From assembly GCA_023213395.1 (NCBI GenBank), contig CM041465.1, positions 62,193,741 through 62,257,740 of the forward strand: a stretch of 64,000 bases of DNA, given 5' to 3'. The position numbers and the translations under genes were made by a program. How positions within the stretch are numbered: position 1 is the stretch's first letter; every line of letters starts with the position of its first letter. The stretch is from Cycas panzhihuaensis (Eukaryota; Cycadophyta). Below are positions 23,220 through 32,933 of the stretch, one piece after another. The notes beneath the pieces are model-generated. The model was not told the origin of the DNA and did no database searches. It worked only from the letters and a program-made list of their open reading frames with translations.

Positions 23220-23870
23220 CACTATGATTTCTGAAGGGCACTTCCCCAACCAATCGAGAAAGGGAAACCCTTCTTAATCATAGATGAGCTTCACACCGTG
23301 GCCACTAGGATGTCCATGATGGATGTCTTGAGGAGTTGTCAAGAGCAACATGCTCTCCTTTTGGAGACTTTAGGGTTGGTGGATGCATCCATCCAGACTT
23401 TGAGTACTACCCTAAGTCAAGAGCCCATCATCTCTTTCAACCTTAAAGATCTTCCTCTGACTAGTGAAAGGGAACTCCAATGGTATTACCCTTTCACCAT
23501 ATCTATAGCCACTCCAGAGTGTACACTTAGAAGAGCTGTTATGGATAATGATTCTTCTATTAATGTTGTACCTCTACACATCATATAGGATTTAAGCATA
23601 GCACCTCTCAAGCCAGTTCCATGGCATTGTCAGGGCTACGATGGTAGTGACAAAATATCCTTACAATCTGTCTCTATCCCTATTACCCTAGAGGAAAAAA
23701 CTATTCTCACTGATACTATTGTCCTTGATATAGACATGGACAACAACCTTCTATTCAGATATCCACAGCTCAACCAGATGAGAGCTATGTGTTCGTCTCG
23801 TTGGGGCCAACTCAAATTCATCCACAAAGGATGAATGAAAGTTGTTTCTTTAGAGCCTCCTCCCATTAAA
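23220..23870 (+). pseudogene. gypsy protease remnant C1
   Basis: MSMMDVLRSCQEQHALLLETLG and IISFNLKDLPLT match the pre-protease region of B. The retropepsin core reads RRAVMDNDSSINVVPLH, where B has IIDNGSSVNA, so the active-site Gly is Asp here. The DIDMDNNLLF block follows. A stop precedes DLSIAPLK. Confidence 0.75.
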
Positions 23871-24869
23871 TAATCTCATTGGTCTTGTCAAGCAGTTCAT
23901 GATCTAATGAAGGGTAATAAATGCCCATCCACTCATGCTTCCACCTACATGATCAATATTCCTAGCACTTCTTGCTCAAAGGAAGGACCTTTTCCTTCCT
24001 CTTCTAACCTTATTCATTCTGCCCCTATTGGTATAGGGAGTTATGAGTACCTCATCGTTTTGAGTGACAATAAGTCTGACAGTGAGGACGAGGACCTCCC
24101 TCATCCCATATCCCTCCTAAACACCCATAGGGAGAACTTGCTTTGTTCTAGATCCTAACTTAGAACCCCTTCTGTTTAGGAGCCCAGTACTCTTGTTGAG
24201 TCATGCATGATCATTCCCATCTCTCCCGTGACCTCCCACACCACCTCATCGTCTACCTTGTCACCTTCCTTGGGTGATAGGGATAGGGGACCTCTTATCT
24301 TCTGACATAAGAGGATACCTCCCTACTCTTTCGAAGAGTCCCTTGGCTATATCAAGTGGTGGATTGACTATTATGGGCCCATTGCTCCTCTTACTTCTTG
24401 CTCCTCATCCTCTCTAAGTATAACTATCCATGTGGTAGACTGCTTTGGGAATGATGAGGCATTGTTAGAGTATTTGGAAGGCTCCATGCCCAATCTCCCT
24501 CTTGGTCACTATAAGCTTGGTTACCAAAAGATCTTAGCTCTTAGGTCACCCCAGCTGACCTAAGCCAACCTAGTTCCCCTTTGGCCCTTCCCATTGACCA
24601 AGCCCCCACCATTTCGAGGAGGGGAAGGCCATGTACATGGGGGCAACTAAGGACATCATCCTTTCCCCTAGCAAGGTCATCAAGGTGGGAGAAAATTGTT
24701 ACTGTGAAGAAATAGAGGCATACACCCTCATTTTCTAAGAGTTTCATGAACTTTTCATGTGGGATTACATTGATATAAAGGGAATAGATCCCTCCATCAT
24801 CACCCATAATGTTACAACTATCCTGGGCATTCACCCCATGTAACAAAAGTAGTGCCCCCTTTATCCTAA
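23871..24869 (+). pseudogene. protease-RT linker of C1
   Basis: This polyprotein linker is still recognisable by SAPIGIGSYEYLIV followed by an acidic DNKSDSEDED stretch, as in A and B. The rest is frame-broken. No catalytic motif is expected here. Confidence 0.55.
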
Positions 24870-26080
24870 GCTATCTAATCCCATTAAGATAGAAGTTAAA
24901 AAACTCTTAGATGTAGGGTTGATCACTTCTATTGATTATCCTAAATGGGTTTCTAACATCATCCCCATTGCTAAAAGGAACAAAATGATTCAGATATACA
25001 TTGATTTTTGAGATATCAACAATGTATATCCTAAAGATAACTTTCCTTTACCTTTCATCGATCAGATTATCGATCACACCATTGGATTTGAAGTCATATC
25101 ATTAATGGATGGCTTCTCTAGTTATAACCAAATCCAAATCTCCTCTGAAGACAATCATGAAATGGACTTCACTACACCTTGGGGTACCTTTTCTTACAAA
25201 GTAATAGCTTTCAAACTTAAAAACATAGGCAACACTTAAGAAAGGCTGATGCAATTTATCTTTCATAACCTCATAAATAAAACCTTCAAGGTCTTTATGG
25301 ATGATATGATGGGTCTCTCTCGTAAGAAAGCCCATCATCCTGAGGATTTACATGCCATCTTTACATGATGTTACAAATACCATGTTAGCTTAAACCCACT
25401 CAAATACGTGTTTGAAGTAACCACTAATAAGCTCCTAGGTTTCCTTGTTTCTAAACAAGGAATCCAGATCAACCCCAATAAGGTTAAAGCTATCCTTGAC
25501 ATGCCTCTACCCAAAACACAACATTAAACCAAGTCATTTTTAGGTAGGTTGGATTTTCTTAGGCATTTTCTAGCAAACTTCACCATAAATTCTAAACCTC
25601 TTACTAACTTGTTGAAGAAGGGAGCCCTATTCATTTGGTCTCCTAAGGCCCAAGAAGCTTTTTAAGAGCTCAAGAGAGACTTGGCTTCTCCTTCGATCTT
25701 ACTAGCCTATATATTCGACTATCCCTTCATCCTTTATACCTCAGCCACTAACAAAACCTTAGGGGCTATGCTCACCCAAGAGGATGATTCAGGAACTAAT
25801 CGATCCATTTACTTCACCATCTAGACACTAGTCACTATTGAGCTTAACTACTCTTTCATTAAGAAGGAGTGCCTTGCCTTGGTCTATGCAACCAAGAAAT
25901 TTAGGCATTACCTACATGACAATAGTACTCAGGTGATCGTTCAATCCAATCCCCTAAGATACCTCTTAACTCGAGCTAACTTGACTGGTAGGACTGGCAA
26001 ATGGGTTATCCTCCTTCAAGAGTATGACCTTCAAATTGTTAACAGGAAATCAGAGAAGAGAATGGTAGTTGTTAAATAAC
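24870..26080 (+). pseudogene. pol: gypsy RT and pol-linked RNase H remnant C1
   Basis: RT motifs are KKLLDVGLITSIDYPKWVSN, DINNVYPKDNFPLPFIDQ, GFEVISLMDGFSSYNQI, WGTFSYKVIAFKLKN and the catalytic VFMDDMMG. The connection is GFLVSKQGIQINPNKVKAIL and FLGRLDFLRHFLANF. The RNase H part begins FILYTSATNKTLGAML, with Ser where the first catalytic Asp normally stands. It continues KKECLALVYATKKFRHYL and LLTRANLTGRTGKWVILLQE. Stops include TGA for the Arg of DFRDINN, TGA after LHAIFT, and TAA after PKTQH; these three are shared with C2. Confidence 0.88.
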
Positions 26081-26229
26081 TAGTTGATGCACCTATTTCT
26101 AAATCTTCTAACATTACCAATGAAGACTCCTTACTCGATGAGCCTATCTTTTCCATCCAATACTCGTCATCCCATCCATTATCTAGTAGCAAATAGTAAT
26201 GAGAACATTGTATAATACCTTATTAAATA

Positions 26230-27438
26230 GCAGTATCATCCTAATGCTAGTGACAAGGTAAGGTCGCGAGTTAGCACTACTGCTAGGTAGTATTTCCTCA
26301 TAGAGGAGGTATTGTACAAGAGATCTTTTAGTGGGATCCTCCTTCGCTACATCAATCCTGATGAGGCAAACTAAATACTTTGAAAGTACTATAATGACAT
26401 TTGTGGGGGCCACTTCAGGGGCCAATCCATGGCCAGAGGATCCTTTGTATGGGTTATTACTGATCATCCATTTTCAAGGATGCTCGTGCCTATGTGTTGT
26501 ATTATCATAGGTGCCAGAAGTATGCTAATATTATTCATTCACCTTCTGAGGCGTTACACCCAATTATTTCTCCATGGCCTTTTTCCCAATGAGGATTAGA
26601 CCTTGTGGGAGCCATAACCCTTCCTTCCTTGTTGCAATACAAGTTCATGTTGACCGCAATGGAGTCCTACACTAAATGGGTTGAAGCCATCCCCTTATCA
26701 TCTATTACTGGTAAGACTATCGCCACTTTCATCTACAAGTATATCATCTATTGATTTAGGGTTCCTGACATCCTGATCATAAATAATAGTACTTCTATTT
26801 GTAATAAGAAGATGGACAAACTTTGTGGGAAGTTTAAGATATCCCACAAAACCTTATCTCTTTATTATTCCTAGGCCAATGACCAAATTGAATCTTTTAG
26901 AGAAACCCTTATAAACATCTTAAAGAAAACAATTACTCAATCCTAAAGGGATTGACACCTCTAACTTCTCTCTACTTTATGGACATATTACACTTCTATT
27001 CGCACAGTTACAGGGATAACCCCATTCTCCCTCATGTATGGAAATGAAGCAATCCTTCCTTGGGAAGTTGAAATCCCTCATTTATGAGTTTCACTTCAAG
27101 GTCTTATCGACGAGGAGTCTTACCGCCAAGCTCACCTCCTCAACCTTGAAGCCTTAGATGAGAGACACTTGATCACATACTAAGAAAACCTCACCTCCAA
27201 GGCTAGGCCACGAAGAATATATGACAAATGTCTTCATCCTTAACCTTTAAATCCTAGGGACCATGTCCTTAAGCTTGAGTATCTCTATAACCACTTATCT
27301 AAATTTAGGCCTAAATGGGTCGGTCCTTTTGTCATTCTTGAGAGCCTCGACAATGGTGCCCGTAGGATAGCTATCTTGGAGGGTCTTGAATTAAAGAAAG
27401 ATGTGAATGGTAAATTCTTAAAGAAGTTCTATATGTGA
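26230..27438 (+). pseudogene. pol: gypsy integrase remnant C1
   Basis: The zinc-module region (26395-26520) is followed by core pieces MLTAMESYTKWVEAIPLSS, GVHP-type decayed DILI, NKKMDKLCGKFKISHKT and FRETLINILKKTITQS. The C-terminal LEYLYNHLSKFRPKWVGPFV and NGKFLKKFYM end at TGA 27436-27438. Multiple stops are present. Integrase would join element cDNA to the chromosome. Confidence 0.85.
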
Positions 27439-27502
27439 CCCTTTCTACTCCCAAGTAGGATAGTAATACCCCTCTCTTACTTTGAAATGAGCCTAAACTA
27501 TC

Positions 27503-27556
27503 ACTCTAAGCACATCATTATTTCTCCTAGCCATAAGTATGGTGATGATTTAGAGT
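27503..27556. other. conserved two-stage hairpin after pol (C1)
   Basis: The outer arms are ACTCTAA (27503-27509) and TTAGAGT (27550-27556). The inner arms are CATCA (27513-27517) and TGATG (27543-27547). The arm sequence differs from elements 1 and A, but pairing is kept. Confidence 0.65.
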
Positions 27557-28254
27557 AGCTCTTTATCCTTTTGACTTCATTACTTGCATTAAATCTCTTG
27601 TTTCCTTCTCGAGGGAGACTTGTCATTTCCTAGTTAGGTAAGTAAACATCCTTTGCTTCTGAGCATGGAATCACTTCCCAACTAGGGCCTTTTATTTCTT
27701 GGGTATCTATACCCCCTACTCGCTTCCTTTGGATATCTATTATGCTCCACTTGACAGACATGCATAGCATCCCCTCCTAGTCTTACATTTATCCATCATT
27801 GATATGCATGATAAACATGTGTGCCTACTATGAGTGTGGCATCACATGAAAGGAAGCACAAATATCATCTACATATGATCTAATAATAAAAACCATACAT
27901 AGCAATCAACTATAACTATTTGAATGTATGACCCCTTATGCACCTATATCCATATGCATATGCTCATCTCTCTATGAATTATATAAACAAATAAACTACT
28001 CAACAAAGTAATAACATCATAAATCTATCATAACATCATCATCATGTATCAAATGGGGTACAAACTGGCCCCCATCTATATATGTACAAAGTCATATGCA
28101 ACAATAGAATCATATGGTGCATCATCTAGATAATATGCTTTAAGAAGCCAGAATCCTTACAGCGAGGAGTATAATAATATGCCTACATGTGGTATAAACT
28201 CCCTGGAGGTTTAAGCCTTTCCTATCCAAAATCCATAGTGTACAGTGTCCTCAA
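27557..28254. other. post-pol spacer of C1
   Basis: Noncoding sequence equivalent to 1642-2321 of element 1, repeated nearly unchanged in unit 2 at 63320-64000. No gene is seen. Confidence 0.55.
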
Positions 28255-29582
28255 CACCATTCTCTCAAGGGGTATCATCCCCTCGTCTACAAGATCTCTC
28301 ACTTGGGGAGCACATACCTCCTAGGCTTTTATGACATTACTGCAAGATCCCTGTGTCATTGTCCTTGTCTTGAGGCCTCCTCTGGGTCATCATCATGGTT
28401 TGTAACCTACTGTCTAATGACCTAGTGGTGATCTGCTCTACTAGCTGATTGTATCTAGCCTATATATGATCTCTGTCTCCCTCGACTCCGTAAAGTCTCT
28501 CCTCTAACATGACGATCTGGATCTTTCTCTCTACGTCCCTTCCTGATCCTTCTCCCTAGGCCTCCAATCCCTATACCTAACCCTGTAGGGTGTCCCTCTT
28601 AGCAACCAACTAGTCTCTATATGTTGTAGCTTATCCAAGGTGCTTTGTAGTTAGATAACCCTCACATAGAGCCCCTTGGACTCTGCCACCCATATATCCC
28701 TAGCTTGAGTCAATGGGGCAAATGCTGCTATGTGTGCCCTCACCGATTTGGGATTCTTGCTAGGTTGGATGGGAGGCTATCCCTCCATGTAGACTTTAGG
28801 AAATAACTCATGTACTATCACATCCAATAGCCTCACCATCTCTGTTCCCCCTACCAAACCATGCATACTAAATAAAATCATCTAAGGAAGTAATAAATAA
28901 TCAAAAGGATGTTGAGTTAGGGTAGAATATGATATCCTAGGATGACTGGATCCTCTGCTTGGATGATCACCACCTCTACTATAGCTCCCCCTTATATTAC
29001 CTCTATCTCCTTGACCTTTGGTACTACCTCACCTACCACCTAGGCTGCCAGGGTATCTCCTCCCTCAAATCCCTCCTCTCCTAATATCTCTCTATCTGTG
29101 GTAGCTATTGTTGCCTCTGCCTCTACCACCATAGCTACCACTTCTATTGGGGATCTACCTACAGCTCCCCCTCTTCGTATTGGTCCTGTTGGTGGCCTAT
29201 ATTCCCCTACTGGTAATGATCGACCTGCCTTGTCTCATATAGGTCCTGATGGTCCTGCTCCATCCTCTCCATCTCCTCCATTGTCATCACTACCTTCATC
29301 AGGCTTATCTCCTAGATCTCTTCCCTTATCACCACTCTCCCAGTGGATCGATCAATATGGATCTACTATAGAGTTTGTCAGGGTTAGGAGATACAGCGAT
29401 GTTATCCCCATCGATTACCACATATGGACCTAGTCCTCGATACCTCTGAATCTCGTCTACCACCTGTGAACTATAGGGGCCTTCGTTGAGATGGTATGTG
29501 GCCCTCCTGGCTATGCCACTACTTTGACATGGTTGAAAAACTAGCACTAGAGTAGCGTACAGTATGAGAAAACTCCTCTACC
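28255..29582 (-). pseudogene. antisense gene remnant of C1, truncated at unit end
   Basis: Minus-strand sequence is alignable with the C-terminal half of the element 1 and B antisense gene. The donor site of the coding intron (around 28940) no longer shows GT. The PMD-encoding first half is missing because the unit ends at 29582, inside the gene. The opposite strand shows only composition-driven open frames. Confidence 0.6.
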
Positions 29583-29697
29583 AGCCTAACAAAGTCCAAG
29601 AAAGAAGTAGGAACCTCAAAAGATTGATTAAAAATTGATTAAATCCTTATAAAAATGTAATGAAACTTAGATATAAACACTTCAAATATGTGTTGCG

Positions 29698-29702
29698 CTA
29701 TG
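29698..29702. repeat. target site duplication CTATG, left of element B
   Basis: CTATG directly precedes the element B end TGAAACAC. Unit 1 keeps the empty site (GGGCTATGTATAG near 20868-20880). Confidence 0.9.
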
Positions 29703-32205
29703 TGAAACACTACCTGCGGGGTGGTTCCTACTTCTAGCAAGAATGGTTATACAAGATCTAGTCGGGTTAAATGGCAAGGACTCACCTCGCAGGGTGTCCA
29801 TGCACCAGAGAGCAGATTCGAGACCTACAAAGGTGCCTGGTTACTTCTAGGTAGTCACAAAAGGGTGAGGCCTTCCTACCCCTCGAATGGTTAGGAGGAG
29901 GGGGGGAAAAAGCCTAGTAAGTTGCATCTTCTCGAGGAGGTGAGAAGGCAATGAGTGAGTGAGATGTGCGTGTAAAATGGTGTCTAAGTGTAGGCGGGTC
30001 AAGAGAGCAAGAGGCGGGCAGCTCTAGCTCAAGAGGGACTATCTACGTGTAATACCAACTACAAAATAAAAGACACATGAAATGCAAATATGAGTTCCTT
30101 TCTTCTTTTCAGTTTCCTATGTGTTTCTTAGCATGCACGCATATGCATAAAGAACAATGCTAAAAGGAACGTGTCTCACTGTTTCCCGCGCCTTCTTGCT
30201 CCACTTGTTGTATACGTGGGACCGCTCGGTGATGGTTACCATGAGTAACCAAAGAGGGGCTAGCTTACCTTCCCTTATGTATGCAAAAGTAAAGCGAAAT
30301 AGCAAATGACAGAAAATAATAGCAAAAATAACAAATATTAAACTAACTTGCAAATGGGCTTGTTTCACACGTAACTCCACAAACGCAAGATCCTATCCAG
30401 CAAACAAATAGGTTTCTCCCTCTCAGAAGAGGAGCCACAAAATAGATCTAATATATATGCCTAGATTCAGAAGGAATGGAATCAATCTAAATCAAGCATA
30501 TACATATTATTCAATGAAACAACACCAACAAGATTTCTGCAAACAATCACTCCAACTAACACCCAAAACAAGAGAGTAGCCTCGGTATGGCTAACTCACC
30601 CACAGAAAGTCTCCACTTGGCCTTAGGATAGGAAAAATGAGATACACTAATCGCATGGGGCAACAAATAAAAGAAAGGCAAAAGCAATAGGTAAGTATAC
30701 AAGCACACCCAAAGGATGAGATGCTATGAGCAGTAAATCGCCCAAATGGATGGGTTGTAAGTTGTAAACTAGCAAGAAGTGGTTTTGGAGCTTATGCGGT
30801 ACCCAAAACCAATAAACTAAAATTTGAAACTAGCATGGCAATAGGCTTCCAACGCTGATTTAGGTTTAAAAGCAAGCTTCCTAAATTCCCTAACCTAACT
30901 TATAGGAAGGCACAAAGGTGCAAGGGGAGAGAAAATAAGGGTTTGGACCCTTGGGGAGAAGGACAGCAAGGGGGACTGACCCTACCTTCCTCCCTCTAAT
31001 TTTCTCTATGTTACTCCCCTACAATAGCCACCTAAAAGTAGGCTTGCAGGAATGATAGGGGAAGCACTATGGTGCAAAAGACAAGAAAACTAGTGCTAAA
31101 CAGGCATAGCAACCAAAAAGCACATAAACTAGGAATTTACTCACAAAAAATGGAAGGAAATAACATATATTTCAAGGTAAATATGGAAGTTACCTTGTTG
31201 TGAAGAATAGGAATGTGTATTTGCTGGAAAACAACAAAAAATCCCTGCACTTAGCAAGCCTTGATGGCAGGTTTTGAGGAGGAGACCAATGTGAGAGAAA
31301 CCCCAGTGATTTGGGACCCTTGAAGCTTGTTCCTTGGAAGATATTGAGAAGTGTCCTTATTGCACTTTGTAGACCTACAAAAAGATGTTTGAGCCTACTG
31401 GTCCTAAGCATAAGAGATAGCAATGGTCCCTATGCGAAGAGCAGTAACTAGAAGTCTATGTTCTGTAGTAGTTCCTGGGAAGGAATGGTAGAGTTGTATG
31501 TGAAAAAATGAGCAAGAAGAAGTGAGAATGAGGAAACATTTTGGGTTTTATCCCTTGTTGACCCGAAGTGAACATTACGGGTCTTAAGGAAGTTGAAATG
31601 TGTGGGCGCCACGTGGCAGTTCCGCGAAAAGAGTGGGAACTGCCGCGTGTTTTAAAAAACTTTTTTGAACAGTCGCACCACGGTAAACTTTGTGATACCG
31701 CTAAATTTACAGTGGTGCAAACCTAGGAACAAAAATTAAGCCAAATGAGGGGTCTGGAGCTAAACAGAAAGCAGGTTAAGGTTGGAAACAGCTGGGGTTA
31801 GTACCCAGGTGACTGACAAGTAGTCAGACAAGGGAACCGGGTCTCAACCAAGGATTCAATCGTACTTGGGAGAAACTAAAACATGACAGGGCATTGCCAA
31901 AAGGTGAAATGTGACTGGCTAAGGTATCCCGAGGGGTCATGGAGATGATGTGGGTGATTATATGCCATATGGGGTGTCACATTCGCTGAAGAATGCCCCC
32001 ACTATGGGTTGTCATAGGCTGAAAGGCATGCGGTAAGCACATGCAGTATGATCAAGCAAAGAGGTAATGCAGGCAGGCAAGCATACGTCAGGTAATCTAA
32101 ACTAAATATCCTCAGTCAAGCAAGAGAAGAGACGGGAGAAAGAGCATATATCTGAGCTTACCTGAGTCGATGCGTCTTGAGTCCATTCCCGATAGTCAGG
32201 AAACA
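29703..32205 (-). repeat. 3' LTR of element B
   Basis: This LTR is 2503 bp. It differs from the 5' LTR of B mostly by transitions and by a roughly 54 bp segment, present near 54309-54362 of the right LTR but missing near 30168 here. The splice-donor-like AGG|TAAGC context is at about 30268 on the minus strand. Confidence 0.9.
31544..31718 (-). promoter_or_regulatory. U3 promoter region of the B 3' LTR
   Basis: On the minus strand, in order, there is a 44 bp palindrome (31675-31718, ends GCACCAC and GTGGTGC), a G-box CACGTG (31610-31615) and GGATAAAACC (31544-31553). The G-box to TATA distance of 57 bp is identical in the other B LTR, where the G-box has become CACATG. Confidence 0.6.
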
Positions 32206-32218
32206 CTGCCCCCTTGGC
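32206..32218 (-). promoter_or_regulatory. polypurine tract of element B
   Basis: The minus strand reads CCAAGGGGGCAG immediately before TGTTTCC. Confidence 0.8.
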
Positions 32219-32288
32219 AGGAGAGCCTCACCGCTCGGAAGCGTGGTATGATGGCAAATGCTAACAACAAAAAACTATCAGTAGTACA

Positions 32289-32291
<3 letters not shown>

Positions 32292-32372
<81 letters not shown>
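32292..32372. repeat. (AT)n microsatellite, about 40 repeats
   Basis: An 81 bp uninterrupted AT run lies in the aRNH-to-PPT spacer of B. Elements 1 and 2 have only a short TA tract here (near 6210 and 13119), so the run expanded in B. Confidence 0.95.
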
Positions 32373-32375
<3 letters not shown>

Positions 32376-32589
32376 AAAACATGAACAACATATGGACCAA
32401 GGGTGTCAGTGAGTGTCGTGGTGGAATGCATGGACAAAGGGAGACAGAGATGAAGACAACGTAGGGGCTGCTTATGCATTGTCTAAACATCAACCTATGA
32501 GTGAAAAGAGTCAATGAAGGGGATGCCCCTGTTACCGAAGTGCAATGTGTGGTATGAAGGCACCTAATAAACTAGACAAGTAACTCAAA

Positions 32590-32930
32590 CTAAAGGTGAC
32601 CAGAGACTCAGGCATGGGCTAGCTAGGCAAGCCTCAAAGGTGGTCGCTAAGAAGAGGGAGGCGACGCTCAAGGATGAGGCAGACAAGGCCATCTGCTTCA
32701 ACATTGAGGTCCCGAGGGATATGCTAAATGTCAACTAATGAAAAATGGGCCAAGAGAGATCTGGCAACTGAAGCGAGGGATCTTAAGTGAGGGCATCGTA
32801 CCTGGTAAACTTGGGTGAGATGGGACACCACAACCTGAGAGTCACAAAGAAGAACAAAGGGTCCATCATGGAAATGGAGAGCATTGGTAAGGGCTTCAAT
32901 AATGGTCATGTACTTGGCTTCGTTATTGGT
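32590..32930 (-). pseudogene. aRNH of element B, C-terminal part (split by A)
   Basis: The minus strand continues the frame broken at 46049: NNEAKYMTIIEALTNALHF, then FVLLCDSQVVVSHLTQVYQ with the catalytic Asp intact, and ILERRLPLL near the end. Together with 46049-46176 it forms one RNase H gene that A split between FFPKA and TNNEAKY. Confidence 0.88.
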
Positions 32931-32933
32931 CGT

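Larger units (their letters stand above)
20745..29582 (+). repeat. tandem segmental repeat, unit 1 (carries gypsy remnant C1)
   Basis: The unit begins near CCTAACAAAGTC at about 20745, and the same sequence restarts at about 29583. From there it can be followed to the window end, with a break for element B. The unit has no LTR ends. It starts in AT-rich sequence, then gag-pol, and ends inside the antisense gene. Local identity between units is mostly in the mid-to-high nineties by eye, with more diverged patches. Confidence 0.8.

Noticed and set aside
32170-32514. Open frames on both strands rich in Tyr-Ile repeats
   Set aside because: They are translations of the (AT)n microsatellite and have no coding support.
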